From Pseudomonas tremae (lineage in GTDB: Bacteria; Pseudomonadota; Gammaproteobacteria; Pseudomonadales; Pseudomonadaceae): 54,783 bases of DNA. The stretch spans positions 1 through 54,783 of the forward strand of contig NZ_LJRO01000438.1 in the NCBI RefSeq assembly GCF_001401155.1. The letters run 5' to 3'. A program made the translations under genes and the position numbers. This document shows positions 14,633 to 23,606 of this stretch, one piece after another (the stretch's first letter is position 1; each line of letters opens with the position of its first letter). The notes beneath the pieces are model-generated. The model saw nothing but the letters and a program-made list of their open reading frames with translations, did no database searches and was not told where the DNA came from.

Positions 14633-16255
14633 ATGTTCAGCAAACTCAGTATCTCGCAAAAGCTCTATTTCAGTTTTGTCGCGATAGTCATACTTATTGC
14701 CGTGCTGGTAGCCAGTGCTTACAGAGGCTTCGAGCAGGTAGAAGACGCCACCAACAACAACGTCCACACTTATCAAGTGCTGAGCGACGCACAGTTGGCT
14801 CTTGAGCAACTGATCAACATCGAGACAGGCATGCGAGGCTTCGTCATCGCGTCGAAAGACACATTTCTCGAGCCGTTGGTAGCGGGTCAGCGGCGCTTTG
14901 CTGAAGAACTTGATTCGCTCAAGCGCCTGACATCTGATAATGCCGAACAACAGCGTCGTCTGGCCACTCTGGGGGAGACCCAGAAGCGCTGGATGGATGA
15001 GGACATCAACCCGATCATCGCCCTGCGTCGTGACCTGACCGCACGCAATATGCCGGATGACGAACTGGATGCGCGCATTACCTCCGGTGCCGACAAAGCC
15101 AAGATGGACGGCATGCGCGCTATTCTGAGCGAAATCAGCGCTGTCGAAAACAAGCTGCTGGTGGTAAGAACCCAAGACATGGTGGACGCCAAACATCTCG
15201 CCATCATGATCCTCATGTGTGGCGGCCTTGCAGCGGCTGTCCTCGCGGGAATCCTGGCTACGTTATTGGGTCGCAGCACTACCGCACGCCTGCAGCTGGC
15301 TATTGATGCTGCAACTGCCATTGCCAATGGCAAACTCGACACCGTGATCGATACCAGCAGCCATGACGAACTGCCGAAAGCCTTTGACCGCATGCAGAAT
15401 CGCTTGCGCGAAATGATTCATCAGATCAGCCAGGCAGCCAATCAGTTGGTAGTTGCCGTGCAACAGATTTCCGGCGCATCCGAGCAACTTTCCGGCGCAA
15501 TTCAGGAACAGTCGACGTCCGCCTCAATGATGGCGGCTACCATCGAAGAACTGACTGTCAGCATCCACCACGTTTCCGAAAACGCCGACGAGGCCCACCA
15601 GCTCGCCAGTCGTTCGGGCCAGCAGTCCAAAGATGGTGCGCAGGTCATCGAGAGTACGCTGTCCAGCATGAACGGCATCGCCAAGACCGTGCAGCTTTCG
15701 TCTACTCAGGTTGCAGGCCTGGGTCAGCATTCCGAGCATATCTCGTCGATCATCAGTGTGATTCAAGGTATTGCCGACCAGACCAACCTGTTGGCGCTCA
15801 ACGCTGCCATCGAAGCCGCACGTGCCGGCGAGCAGGGTCGCGGCTTCGCGGTTGTTGCCGACGAAGTTCGCCTGCTGGCGCAAAACACTGGCAAGTCCAC
15901 CAAGGAAATCGCCGGCATGATCGAGAAGATCCAGGCGGGTGTACGTGAAACAGTCGAAAGCATGCGCAGCGGTGTTCAAGAAGTTAACCAGGGCGTCGAA
16001 ATGGCTGGCACGGCTGGTCAAGCCATCATCGAAATCCGCGACAGCTCGAGCAAGGTTCTACAAGTGGTCGATCAGATATCGTTCGCATTGCGCGAGCAGA
16101 CGGTCGCCAGTCAGGATGTAGCGCGCAACGTCGAGCGTTCTGCGCAGATGGCCGAGCAGAACAACATGTCGGTGCAGGAACTGCTCAAAACCAGCGGTGG
16201 CCTGAAGAGCCTTGCCACCAGCTTGCAGGCGGAAGTGGGTAAATTCAAACTGTAA
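14633..16255 (+). CDS. Methyl-accepting chemotaxis protein with CHASE3 sensor
   Basis: A 540-residue receptor. Membrane helix about 10-30 is followed by a ~150-residue periplasmic helical domain with the CHASE3 hallmark IETGMRGFVIA and an FLEPLVAGQ segment, then a second membrane helix (about 188-212), HAMP and the signalling hairpin with IADQTNLLALNAAIEAARAGEQ at about 378-412. CHASE3 ligands are largely unknown. The start MFSKLSISQ has AGGA about 11 bases upstream; a longer frame begins at 14561. It is followed by a strong terminator and forms a single-gene unit. Confidence 0.92.
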   Translation: MFSKLSISQKLYFSFVAIVILIAVLVASAYRGFEQVEDATNNNVHTYQVLSDAQLALEQLINIETGMRGFVIASKDTFLEPLVAGQRRFAEELDSLKRLTSDNAEQQRRLATLGETQKRWMDEDINPIIALRRDLTARNMPDDELDARITSGADKAKMDGMRAILSEISAVENKLLVVRTQDMVDAKHLAIMILMCGGLAAAVLAGILATLLGRSTTARLQLAIDAATAIANGKLDTVIDTSSHDELPKAFDRMQNRLREMIHQISQAANQLVVAVQQISGASEQLSGAIQEQSTSASMMAATIEELTVSIHHVSENADEAHQLASRSGQQSKDGAQVIESTLSSMNGIAKTVQLSSTQVAGLGQHSEHISSIISVIQGIADQTNLLALNAAIEAARAGEQGRGFAVVADEVRLLAQNTGKSTKEIAGMIEKIQAGVRETVESMRSGVQEVNQGVEMAGTAGQAIIEIRDSSSKVLQVVDQISFALREQTVASQDVARNVERSAQMAEQNNMSVQELLKTSGGLKSLATSLQAEVGKFKL

Positions 16256-16296
16256 GGCCATTGTGCTAGCAGATCGGTAGATAGATCCACATCACC

Positions 16297-16341
16297 GCAA
16301 ACGCCCGGTATCAGACTACAGATGATGCCGGGCGTTTTTGC
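16297..16341 (+). terminator. Rho-independent terminator after the CHASE3 chemoreceptor
   Basis: AAACGCCCGG pairs with CCGGGCGTTT (from 16299 to about 16337) across a long loop, ending in TTTTT. Confidence 0.8.
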
Positions 16342-16490
16342 GTGTGGGTCCAGGGTGATAGCGCGTCGTGAAGGCGGATACTGGATTTGTTTGCTATTGC
16401 TTCGGGTGTATTGATAGGCGCCAAGCAATTGTCGAGGTCCTGAAGGAATGAATACCTCTCAGCCCCGTCCTTCAGCCTGAGCCCCATAAT

Positions 16491-16850
16491 TTAATAGTAC
16501 CCAAGCGTGCGCAAGGTTTCGGCGGTCCTGATCACAGGCACAAGCCGCGACTCCAGTTCCGAGAACCACTCTGGCCAGCGCCAGGAACCGTCTGCTTTTT
16601 GAACGAGATAGCGTGCTTCCCAGTCTCGTCCGCGTGGAACTGCATCTGGAACCGAACGTGACAGATCAGTGAGATCTGTTTGAGTGAAGCCTGTCTCTAA
16701 AAGAACTCTCGTTCGGCAAAGTGCTTCGTGATAATCGGGCGTTTGCTCAAGACCCAGTTGTATCGAAACAGGAAGCAGAGCGACGAGCGCTTGTTCAAGC
16801 TTTCTCAGTTGCTGGATGCGCTCCGCTTCGGTATAGCGGTGTTCAGTCAT
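16491..16850 (-). CDS. Hypothetical protein
   Basis: A 119-residue soluble protein starting MTEHRYTEAERI. It has helical N- and C-terminal parts and a central DWEARYLVQKADGSWRWPEWFSELE segment rich in tryptophan. I do not recognise a family. It is divergent from the DUF6891 gene at 16877, with only 26 bases between the start codons. Confidence 0.6.
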   Translation of the reverse strand: MTEHRYTEAERIQQLRKLEQALVALLPVSIQLGLEQTPDYHEALCRTRVLLETGFTQTDLTDLSRSVPDAVPRGRDWEARYLVQKADGSWRWPEWFSELESRLVPVIRTAETLRTLGYY

Positions 16851-16876
16851 TTTGACTTCACCATAGAGAAATACTG

Positions 16877-17440
16877 ATGAACGAAGATGAAAAGTATATC
16901 GCTGACAGCATCAAGACATGGGTATGGTCCGGATTTTACAGTGCGGAAGAAATGAACGAGATGCTCGAAGACATCATAGAAGATGACTGTGATGTTATAG
17001 CGCTCAAGGCTTTGATCCCGCAGGAGTTGCAGTCCAAATTCGACACCGAGCGTTCCTGGCCCCAGGTAACGGACTGTGATCGACTGGACAGTGTTTTCTA
17101 CGCCTTGCACGAAGCAGGTATCTGCGCGTTGTCGAATGCGGGTTACACGATGTCAGACGGCTATTCGGAGGTTGCCCAGGCCATTCACGAAGCACCGGAA
17201 GGTCATTATCACGGTTACTGCTTTTATCATGGGCAGGATGTCGAGCGTGTGGTTGAAGGTAGCGAGCTGATGATCGCCTTTGGTTCGCTTGATGATGATC
17301 CAGTGCACGGCGTCAAGGTTGGTCAGACAGTCTGCGCGGCGTTAAAAACTGCAGGCTTTCAGGTGGCGTGGAATGAAAGCGATGAACAGCGCATCGAAAT
17401 CCACGCAATGAAGTGGCAGCGCAGGTTGGCACAGGACTGA
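16877..17440 (+). CDS. DUF6891 domain protein
   Basis: A 187-residue protein with the order I associate with DUF6891: an N-terminal VWSGFYSAEEMNEMLEDIIEDD helix, then a cysteine/histidine-containing mid-part (GHYHGYCFYHGQDVERV) and LMIAFGSLDDDPVHGVKVG towards the end. The molecular role of this family is unknown to me. The start lies just downstream of the divergent gene at 16850. Confidence 0.65.
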   Translation: MNEDEKYIADSIKTWVWSGFYSAEEMNEMLEDIIEDDCDVIALKALIPQELQSKFDTERSWPQVTDCDRLDSVFYALHEAGICALSNAGYTMSDGYSEVAQAIHEAPEGHYHGYCFYHGQDVERVVEGSELMIAFGSLDDDPVHGVKVGQTVCAALKTAGFQVAWNESDEQRIEIHAMKWQRRLAQD

Positions 17441-17452
17441 CGCCTTGCTAAA

Positions 17453-17761
17453 TCAACGCTGCGCCAGAATGCTCTCCAGCAAGCCGGGAAAGCGGCTTTC
17501 CAGTACTTCAGTCCGCAATGAATTCATGTGCGTGGTACCGATGTTCCGCGTCTGTACCAGCCCCGCATCGCGCAGCACTCGGAAGTGATGGGACATGCTG
17601 GACTTCGGGCGACCACCGTCCAGTTCCCCACACGTGGCTTCGGCTACGCTTGCCAGGCAGCGTACGATGCCCATGCGCACAGGGTCGCTCAAGGCGTAAA
17701 GCACGCGTTCGAGGGTGAGGTCTTCGGCTTCTGGATGTTGGAAGGTTCGCATAGGGTGCAT
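17453..17761 (-). CDS. ArsR family transcriptional regulator, probable regulator of xenA
   Basis: A small winged-helix regulator of about 102 residues (ALSDPVRMGIVRCLA, then KSSMSHHFRVLRDAGLVQTRNIGT, the DNA-recognition helix and wing). The single cysteine in the ATCGEL segment is not the metal-binding ELCVCDL motif of ArsR, so a metal sensor is unlikely. Longer starts at 17788 and upstream are open, but 17788 touches the palindromic operator at 17790-17807; the start at 17761 with GGAAG before it is preferred. It is divergent from xenA and probably represses it until an electrophile or other ligand arrives. Confidence 0.8.
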   Translation of the reverse strand: MHPMRTFQHPEAEDLTLERVLYALSDPVRMGIVRCLASVAEATCGELDGGRPKSSMSHHFRVLRDAGLVQTRNIGTTHMNSLRTEVLESRFPGLLESILAQR

Positions 17762-17789
17762 GATATCAAGGCTTCCGTTCATTGCCATA

Positions 17790-17807
17790 GTTCGATTACC
17801 ATCGAAC
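17790..17807. promoter_or_regulatory. Palindromic operator between the ArsR gene and xenA
   Basis: GTTCGAT-TACC-ATCGAAC is a perfect 7+7 inverted repeat with a 4-base spacer in the gap between the divergent genes. Its position fits binding by the ArsR-type dimer encoded alongside. Confidence 0.6.
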
Positions 17808-17847
17808 AACTGAAAATCAAATTCATACGGCCTACGGGAGCTTTTCA

Positions 17848-18939
17848 ATGTCTGCATTGTTCGAATCGTTCAAACTGAAAGACGTCACGCTACGCAACCG
17901 AATCGCCATTCCGCCGATGTGCCAATACTCGGCAATCGACGGGGTTGTCAACGATTGGCACCAGGTTCACATTGCCAGCATGGCACGTGGCGGCGCCGGT
18001 TTGCTGGTGGTTGAAGCCACCGCTGTTGCGCCGGAAGGGCGCATCACCCCCGGTTGCACCGGTATCTGGAATGATGAGCAGGCACAGGCGTTTGTGCCGA
18101 TCGTCAAAGCCATCAAGGATGCAGGCTGTGTGCCGGGTATCCAGATCGCACACGCAGGCCGCAAAGCCAGTGCCAACCGTCCGTGGGAAGGCGACGATCA
18201 TATTGTCGCTTCCGATTCACGCGGCTGGGAGACCATTGCCCCGTCCGCCATCGCCTTCGGTGACAATCTGCCGAAAGTCCCGCGCGCCATGACGCTGGAA
18301 GACATCGCTCGCGTTCGCCAGAACTTCGTCGATGCTGCCCGTCGTGCCCGTGATGCTGGCTTCGAATGGATCGAATTGCATTTTGCCCACGGTTATCTGG
18401 GGCAGAGTTTCTTTTCCGAGCATTCCAACCAGCGTACCGACGCGTATGGCGGCAGTTTCGATAACCGCAGCCGTTTCTTGCTTGAGACGCTGGCAGCCGT
18501 TCGTGAGGTATGGCCCGAAAACCTGCCGCTGACTGCGCGTTTTGGTGTGATCGAATATGACGGTCGTGACGAGCAGACGCTTACCGAGTCGATCGAGCTG
18601 GCGCGTCGCTTCAAGGCCGGTGGTCTGGACCTGTTGAGCGTCAGCGTGGGTTTCAGCACGCCGGACGCCAACATCCCTTGGGGGCCAGCGTTCATGGGGC
18701 CGATTGCCGAGCGCGTGCGTCGCGAAGCGGATATTCCGGTGACCAGCGCCTGGGGTTTTGGCGAGCCGAAACTGGCTGAAGAGGCGGTGAAGTCAGGTCA
18801 GCTCGACTTGGTTTCGATAGGTCGTGCGCACTTGGCCGACCCGCACTGGGCGTACTTTGCAGCGAAAGAACTGGGCGTCGAAAAATCGGCCTGGACCTTG
18901 CCTGCGCCTTACGCTCACTGGCTTGAGCGTTATCGCTAA
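17848..18939 (+). CDS. xenA: NADH:flavin oxidoreductase, xenobiotic reductase A
   Basis: A 363-residue Old Yellow Enzyme of the thermophilic-like class, the same length as P. putida XenA. Cys25 and Tyr27 in PPMCQYS tune the flavin, and His178 and His181 in ELHFAHGYL bind the substrate carbonyl or nitro group; these positions agree with the numbering I remember for XenA. The enzyme uses FMN and NAD(P)H to reduce activated alkenes such as 2-cyclohexenone, and nitro compounds. The start has GGAG before it. A hairpin follows the stop, so the gene is a single unit controlled by the divergent ArsR protein. Confidence 0.92.
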   Translation: MSALFESFKLKDVTLRNRIAIPPMCQYSAIDGVVNDWHQVHIASMARGGAGLLVVEATAVAPEGRITPGCTGIWNDEQAQAFVPIVKAIKDAGCVPGIQIAHAGRKASANRPWEGDDHIVASDSRGWETIAPSAIAFGDNLPKVPRAMTLEDIARVRQNFVDAARRARDAGFEWIELHFAHGYLGQSFFSEHSNQRTDAYGGSFDNRSRFLLETLAAVREVWPENLPLTARFGVIEYDGRDEQTLTESIELARRFKAGGLDLLSVSVGFSTPDANIPWGPAFMGPIAERVRREADIPVTSAWGFGEPKLAEEAVKSGQLDLVSIGRAHLADPHWAYFAAKELGVEKSAWTLPAPYAHWLERYR

Positions 18940-18954
18940 GCGGCTGGCACTAGC

Positions 18955-18983
18955 AGGGGCGGCATCGTTCGATGCTTGCCCCT
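18955..18983 (+). terminator. Hairpin terminator after xenA
   Basis: GGGGC and GCATCG pair with CGATGC and GCCCC (18956-18982) with small bulges, 16 bases after the xenA stop. Confidence 0.6.
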
Positions 18984-19363
18984 TCAACGCTTAGATTCGT
19001 TATGTAAATCGGCTCCCACCGCTTCTTTGTCTGCTTTTGCCTGACCTGACCTTCTCACTGACTTTCGTACAGAGCCTGTGCTGTTTGTTGGCGATCCGGT
19101 TTGTCGGGCAAAGGCAGCGGGAGTGCGTGGGCGCTTGTGTTCCAGGCGCTGTGCAGGTCCCAAGCGCCTGATGAGCGCACCTTCCATATCTTGAGTGTCA
19201 CACCGCTCTGCTTACATCACGTTGGGCGGGTTGATCTGGCGCATCTCGAACGTCCTGATACTGTTTAAAAATGCGGAAATTAATTTATTTATCGGTGATA
19301 CGGCCGATATACACCTATATATGCAGCGCTCTGCTTGCCCAAGCCTTCTGGAACAGGAGTCTC
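18984..19363. other. Long intergenic region, left part
   Basis: About 380 bases in which I find only short, poorly supported frames. A more AT-rich patch at 19255-19325 may hold a promoter for the small membrane protein at 19364. Confidence 0.35.
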
Positions 19364-19450
19364 ATGGACCCGCGTCTCGCTGGACTTTCATTTTTGCTCA
19401 CGCTGGGGTGGACCGGTGCGGTGCTTCTCGTCATCTGGTTTTATTCCTGA
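19364..19450 (+). CDS. Possible 28-residue single-pass membrane protein
   Basis: A 28-codon frame starting MDPRLAGLSF with AACAGGAG ending 4 bases before the ATG. About residues 5-26 form one strongly hydrophobic helix with Trp and Gly (GWTGAVLLVIWF), and the protein ends YS. Good ribosome binding site, a clean membrane helix and an isolated position in a long gap speak for a real small protein; its length makes chance possible. No function is suggested. Confidence 0.4.
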   Translation: MDPRLAGLSFLLTLGWTGAVLLVIWFYS

Positions 19451-19782
19451 ACACGAGGGGCAATTACTGTGTGTGGGTGAGCGCCCCAGGATTTATGCCC
19501 GACCGGTGATCCGGCAGGTTGAATAGGACGTATCAGGCAGTGGCCAAATAGTGGCTTGCGAGATCGCTGAAGCAGGCTGCCTGCTTGTTGCACGATGTCG
19601 GTATCTGAACCTTGCCCTGATTTTTTGATGGTCAGCGCTATGGCGGACATTGAGAAAGACGATTATCTGGTTTTATTGCAAGGCGCCACAGTCCACCTAC
19701 ACAGGTGCGTGGGGCCAGGCGGCGTAAACCGAAGTTAAACCCCAACAACATCCATAGATGTTTACCCGCAGAGTATTTTCAC
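19451..19782. other. Intergenic region upstream of the four-PAS chemoreceptor
   Basis: No gene is supported here. A short inverted repeat AACATC-CATA-GATGTT (19747-19762) lies 20 bases before the chemoreceptor start and could affect its expression, but this is weak. Confidence 0.35.
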
Positions 19783-21915
19783 ATGTCGACCTTAATAGAA
19801 AGCATCTCCAGGGACAGAGCCGGGGTACAGCTGGACCTTCACTCGCTGATGACCGCCATTGACAGGTCACAGGCGATGATCGAGTTCGATCTCGGAGGTA
19901 ATATTCTGCGGGCCAACAGCAATTTTCTGGAGTGTGTGGGGTATCGGCTGGAAGAAGTCGAGGGTCGGCACCACCGTATGTTCTGTACGCCCGAACATGC
20001 GTCCAGCGTCGAGTATTCGACGTTCTGGGAGAAACTTGGCAAGGGCAATTTCGACGAAGGGCAATACAAGCGACTCGGCAAGAATGGTCGCGAGATATGG
20101 CTGCAGGCAACTTACAATCCGGTTTTCGATGAGCAAGGCAACCCTTTCAAAGTGGTGAAATTCGCCACTGACGTGACTCAGCAGCGCAAGGCTAACGCCG
20201 AATACGAAGGCAAGGTTGCCGCCATCGATCGCTCTCAGGGCGTCATTGAGTTCGACCTAAACGGTCGGGTGCTGCATGCCAATGAAAACTTCCTCAAAGT
20301 GCTGGGTTATCGCCTTGATGAAATTCAGGGCCAGCACCACCGCATGTTCTGTGACGAAGACTACCTGAACAGCCCGGCCTATCGTGCGTTCTGGGCCAAA
20401 CTGGAGCGCGGAGAATACGATTCCGGCGAATACAAACGTATCGGCAAGAACGGTCGTGAACTGTGGATCAGCGCCACCTATAACCCGATTTTCGATCCTG
20501 ACGGGCGTCCGTACAAGGTCGTCAAATTTGCCAACGACGTGACTGAAAGTCGTGCACGTCAGGCGGAGTTTGCGGGCAAGGTCACGGCGATCGAGCGCTC
20601 TCAGGCAGTGATCGAGTTCGACCTGGCCGGTAAGGTGCTTAACGCCAACCGCAACTTCCTCTCTGTGTTCGGTTACGAGCTTGATGAAGTCGTCGGGCAG
20701 CATCACCGCATGTTCTGCTCCGAGGAGTTCGTCAGCAGCCTGCAATACCGTGAGCTATGGGAAAAACTGGGCCGTGGCGAATACGACGCCAACGAGTACA
20801 AGCGCCTACGCAAGGATGGCAAGGAAATCTGGATTCAGGCGACCTACAACCCGATCTTCGATGCGCAGGGCAAGCCCTACAAAATCGTCAAGTTTGCACT
20901 CGACGTGACCGAGGCCAAGGAGACCAGCGTTGAGGACAAAGGCAAGGTCAATGCGATTGATCGTGCTCAGGCGGTCATCGAGTTCGATATGGCCGGTAAT
21001 ATCCTGGCTGCCAACGCCAATTTTCTGAAAGCGCTGGGTTACGGAATGCTGGAAATCAAAGGCCAGCACCATAGGATCTTCTGCGACGAAGAATACGTAC
21101 GCGGTACCGAATACCGTGAGTTCTGGCACGGCCTGGGGCAGGGCGAGTTCTATTCGGGACGCTTTATGCGGGTCAGCAAATATGGTCAGCAGATCTGGAT
21201 TCAGGCCACTTACAGCCCGATCTTCGATCACGACGGCATACCATTCAAAGTCGTGAAGTTCGCTACTGATATCACTCGTCAGGTCGAGATGGAGAAAGCC
21301 ATCGAAGCCAAGACTCTTGCCATGCGCGAGTCGGTCAAGACGCTGATGGCGGCAATTTCCTACGTTGCGCAAAGCACTGACACTGCCACAGAGCTGGCCC
21401 GGCTGACCCGTGAGCAAGCCTCTCGTGGCTCGCAGACTCTGGTCAAGGCGTCTGATGCGATGAGCATGATCGCCAAGTCGGCCGAAGGCATCCAAGACAT
21501 CATCCAGGTGATCAGCGAAATCGCCAGCCAGACCAACATGCTGGCGTTCAACGCCGCCATTGAGGCTGCCAGAGCCGGCGAGCATGGCCTCGGGTTCTCG
21601 GTGGTTGCCGATGAGGTACGCAAGCTGGCCGAGAAGTCCTCTCGGGCCACCAAGGAAATCAATAAGCTGATTCTTGAAACGGTTAGTCGGATCGAGTCAG
21701 GCAACGAGATATCGCAGTCCGCCGGTGAAGCCTTCGAGCACATCGTGGAAGGCGTTATGCAGACCACGCAGGCCATTGACGGGATCAACACTGCGACCGA
21801 TAAACAGCGATTGTCGGCGCAACAAGTCGAAGCATTGATCACTGAGTTGCACAACGCCAACCTGAACGGGTACACCGAAACGCTGGATAAGGTATCGGTC
21901 GGACAGCCTGCATGA
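19783..21915 (+). CDS. Soluble chemoreceptor with four tandem PAS domains
   Basis: A 710-residue protein without membrane helices. Four PAS-PAC repeats start near residues 22, 144, 266 and 389 with a period of 122-123. Each has AIDRSQ-like start, IEFDL, a GY/GL turn, the (H/Q)HHRxFC word, a WxxLGxGEY-like segment, IW(L/I)QATYNPxFD and KVVKFAxDVT. A cytoplasmic signalling domain (tip IASQTNMLAFNAAIEAARAGEH, about 578-612) follows. HAMP is absent and the methylation helices are short. Such receptors (for comparison Aer and BdlA) sense redox, oxygen or flavin/heme state. The last codons overlap the start of the triple CheW gene by 4 bases. Confidence 0.93.
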   Translation: MSTLIESISRDRAGVQLDLHSLMTAIDRSQAMIEFDLGGNILRANSNFLECVGYRLEEVEGRHHRMFCTPEHASSVEYSTFWEKLGKGNFDEGQYKRLGKNGREIWLQATYNPVFDEQGNPFKVVKFATDVTQQRKANAEYEGKVAAIDRSQGVIEFDLNGRVLHANENFLKVLGYRLDEIQGQHHRMFCDEDYLNSPAYRAFWAKLERGEYDSGEYKRIGKNGRELWISATYNPIFDPDGRPYKVVKFANDVTESRARQAEFAGKVTAIERSQAVIEFDLAGKVLNANRNFLSVFGYELDEVVGQHHRMFCSEEFVSSLQYRELWEKLGRGEYDANEYKRLRKDGKEIWIQATYNPIFDAQGKPYKIVKFALDVTEAKETSVEDKGKVNAIDRAQAVIEFDMAGNILAANANFLKALGYGMLEIKGQHHRIFCDEEYVRGTEYREFWHGLGQGEFYSGRFMRVSKYGQQIWIQATYSPIFDHDGIPFKVVKFATDITRQVEMEKAIEAKTLAMRESVKTLMAAISYVAQSTDTATELARLTREQASRGSQTLVKASDAMSMIAKSAEGIQDIIQVISEIASQTNMLAFNAAIEAARAGEHGLGFSVVADEVRKLAEKSSRATKEINKLILETVSRIESGNEISQSAGEAFEHIVEGVMQTTQAIDGINTATDKQRLSAQQVEALITELHNANLNGYTETLDKVSVGQPA

Positions 21916-23402
21916 GCAGCCTGATCGCCTATGGGGTCGTGCAGATCAACGGCGTCTACCTCGCAGTGGTTGCTGACGCTCTGATGGAAGCCGTGCACTG
22001 GCCGGAAAATCTGCAGCCGCACCCGCTGACCCGAGGTGCGTTGCTGGGGGTTTTCACCTTGCGTGGCAAGCCGGTGCCACTTGTAGACTTGCGTGGCGAG
22101 CTTGCACAGGGTACCGAGGCTTCACCGCCGACGCCGCTGGTGGCGATTCTTAAATACAACGGGGGGTATCTGGGGCTGGCAATTGACGCGGTTTGCGACA
22201 TTCTCAAGGCCCGGGATTCGCAGTTCAGCCCTCTGGGCTCCGATGGCGCCCGGCCCGGTCTGCTGCCATCGGTGCTGCTGGACGCCGACGAAGCGCGAAT
22301 GGTCTATAAGCTGGATCTCGATGCGCTGACTCGTCTGCCCGGCGTGCTGTTTGCCTCCGACCCGAGCGCTCAGGTGCGCACTGAGCAGGCCCAGGCTGCC
22401 AAAAGTCGTCTGCTGCATTATCTGGTGTTCGAGTGCGATGAGCGTAACTTCTGCATCGATGCCAGCGTTGTGACTGAACTGGTCGATAACCCAGAGATTT
22501 CTCCATCGGATTTCCCCAGCGACTGCTGCTTCGGCGTCACTTCAGTACGCGGCACCAAGGTTCCTGCGCTTGACCTGTCTGAAGTGCTGGGACTGGATCA
22601 TCGGCGCCAGACCACCAAGCCGCAATTGTTATTGCTGACCGCTGCGGATGGCCGGGTGTGCGGTTTTGGTTATGACCGCATGGTCGCTATCCAGCGCCAG
22701 GACCCGGACAGTCTGTTGGCAGCACCTGCCTACGGCCTGCCGCACCCGGAGCTGTTCGCCGGGGTGATGAACCTGGAGGAGGGCCGGCAAGCCCTGTTGC
22801 TCGATCACCCGATGCTGTTACAGCGCCCGGAAATCAAGAGTTACACTCAGGTCTACCAGCATGACGTCAAGCCCGCTCAGGCTTCACACGATGTGACCAA
22901 GGCCATGCTGCGTCATGCGTGCCTGCTGTTTGACGCGCCGACGCGCTTTGTGGCGCCACTGAGCCAGATTGTAGAAATCATGGGCGTGCCTACGCAGTTG
23001 ATTGGTCTGCTGCAACCCGAGACTCATCTGATTGGTCAGTTCAACCTGCGTGGCGAGCAAGTGCCGCTGATCTGCCTCAGCAGTCTGCTCGGGGAGGGCG
23101 CACAGCCTCAATGCGAAGCGTCGCGTGTACTGATCGTGCGCGGCGATCGCCTGTGTTTTGGTTTCGCTGTGAGCCGAGTCGACGCGATCGACGCCTTCAA
23201 CCAATTCGATCCGTCCATGCTGGACCAAGGCTGGCAAGCCAGCAACGGCAAGGGCATTTCAGTGAATGATCGGGTGCGTTCGCTGGTCAGTGTCGGTAGC
23301 CAGGAGCGCAGTTGGCGAGCGACCCTGCTCGACTTGCAGGGGCTGGCCAGGCAACTGGAATGCGGCCTCCCGCAGCGCCGGGCGGATGTGCAATCAGTCT
23401 GA
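21912..23402 (+). CDS. Chemotaxis coupling protein with three CheW domains
   Basis: A 496-residue protein made of three CheW-type modules, at about 1-150, 165-310 and 335-485. Each contains the expected hydrophobic strand-loop, for example GVFTLRGKPVPLVDLRG, GVTSVRGTKVPALDLSEVLGL and GQFNLRGEQVPLICLSSLLG. CheW domains link receptors to CheA. The ATGA overlap with the four-PAS receptor implies translational coupling and close to equal expression. No receiver domain (CheV) or kinase region is present. It probably acts as an adaptor that brings several kinases or receptors to its partner. Confidence 0.9.
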   Translation: MSSLIAYGVVQINGVYLAVVADALMEAVHWPENLQPHPLTRGALLGVFTLRGKPVPLVDLRGELAQGTEASPPTPLVAILKYNGGYLGLAIDAVCDILKARDSQFSPLGSDGARPGLLPSVLLDADEARMVYKLDLDALTRLPGVLFASDPSAQVRTEQAQAAKSRLLHYLVFECDERNFCIDASVVTELVDNPEISPSDFPSDCCFGVTSVRGTKVPALDLSEVLGLDHRRQTTKPQLLLLTAADGRVCGFGYDRMVAIQRQDPDSLLAAPAYGLPHPELFAGVMNLEEGRQALLLDHPMLLQRPEIKSYTQVYQHDVKPAQASHDVTKAMLRHACLLFDAPTRFVAPLSQIVEIMGVPTQLIGLLQPETHLIGQFNLRGEQVPLICLSSLLGEGAQPQCEASRVLIVRGDRLCFGFAVSRVDAIDAFNQFDPSMLDQGWQASNGKGISVNDRVRSLVSVGSQERSWRATLLDLQGLARQLECGLPQRRADVQSV

Positions 23403-23457
23403 ACCGAATGCATCGCGTGTGGCCTTACTGAAATACCCACACACGGAGTATCCAGCC

Positions 23458-23583
23458 ATGACCGAGAAAAAAGACGAGAAAAAACCAGAACCGGCCAGTG
23501 ACGTACCAGCGCATTCAACGCCGGAAGAAAAGGAACGCCTGAAGGACTTCAACAAGGACGGCATTCCGCCTGGGGTCTGCTGA
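23458..23583 (+). CDS. Small charged protein
   Basis: A 41-residue protein starting MTEKKDEKKPEP, rich in Lys, Glu and Pro, and ending GIPPGVC. ACGGAG lies at good spacing before the ATG. It has no membrane helix and is probably disordered in its first half. It follows the CheW gene by 55 bases and is closed off by a terminator at 23607-23634, so it may share that transcript. The function is unknown. Confidence 0.55.
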   Translation: MTEKKDEKKPEPASDVPAHSTPEEKERLKDFNKDGIPPGVC

Positions 23584-23606
23584 CCGACTCAAGGTGCTAT
23601 CACCAG

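Noticed and set aside
19195..19526. Two overlapping plus-strand frames in the gap before the four-PAS receptor
   Set aside because: Poor starts and random-looking content; the short frame at 19364 in a third phase is more convincing.
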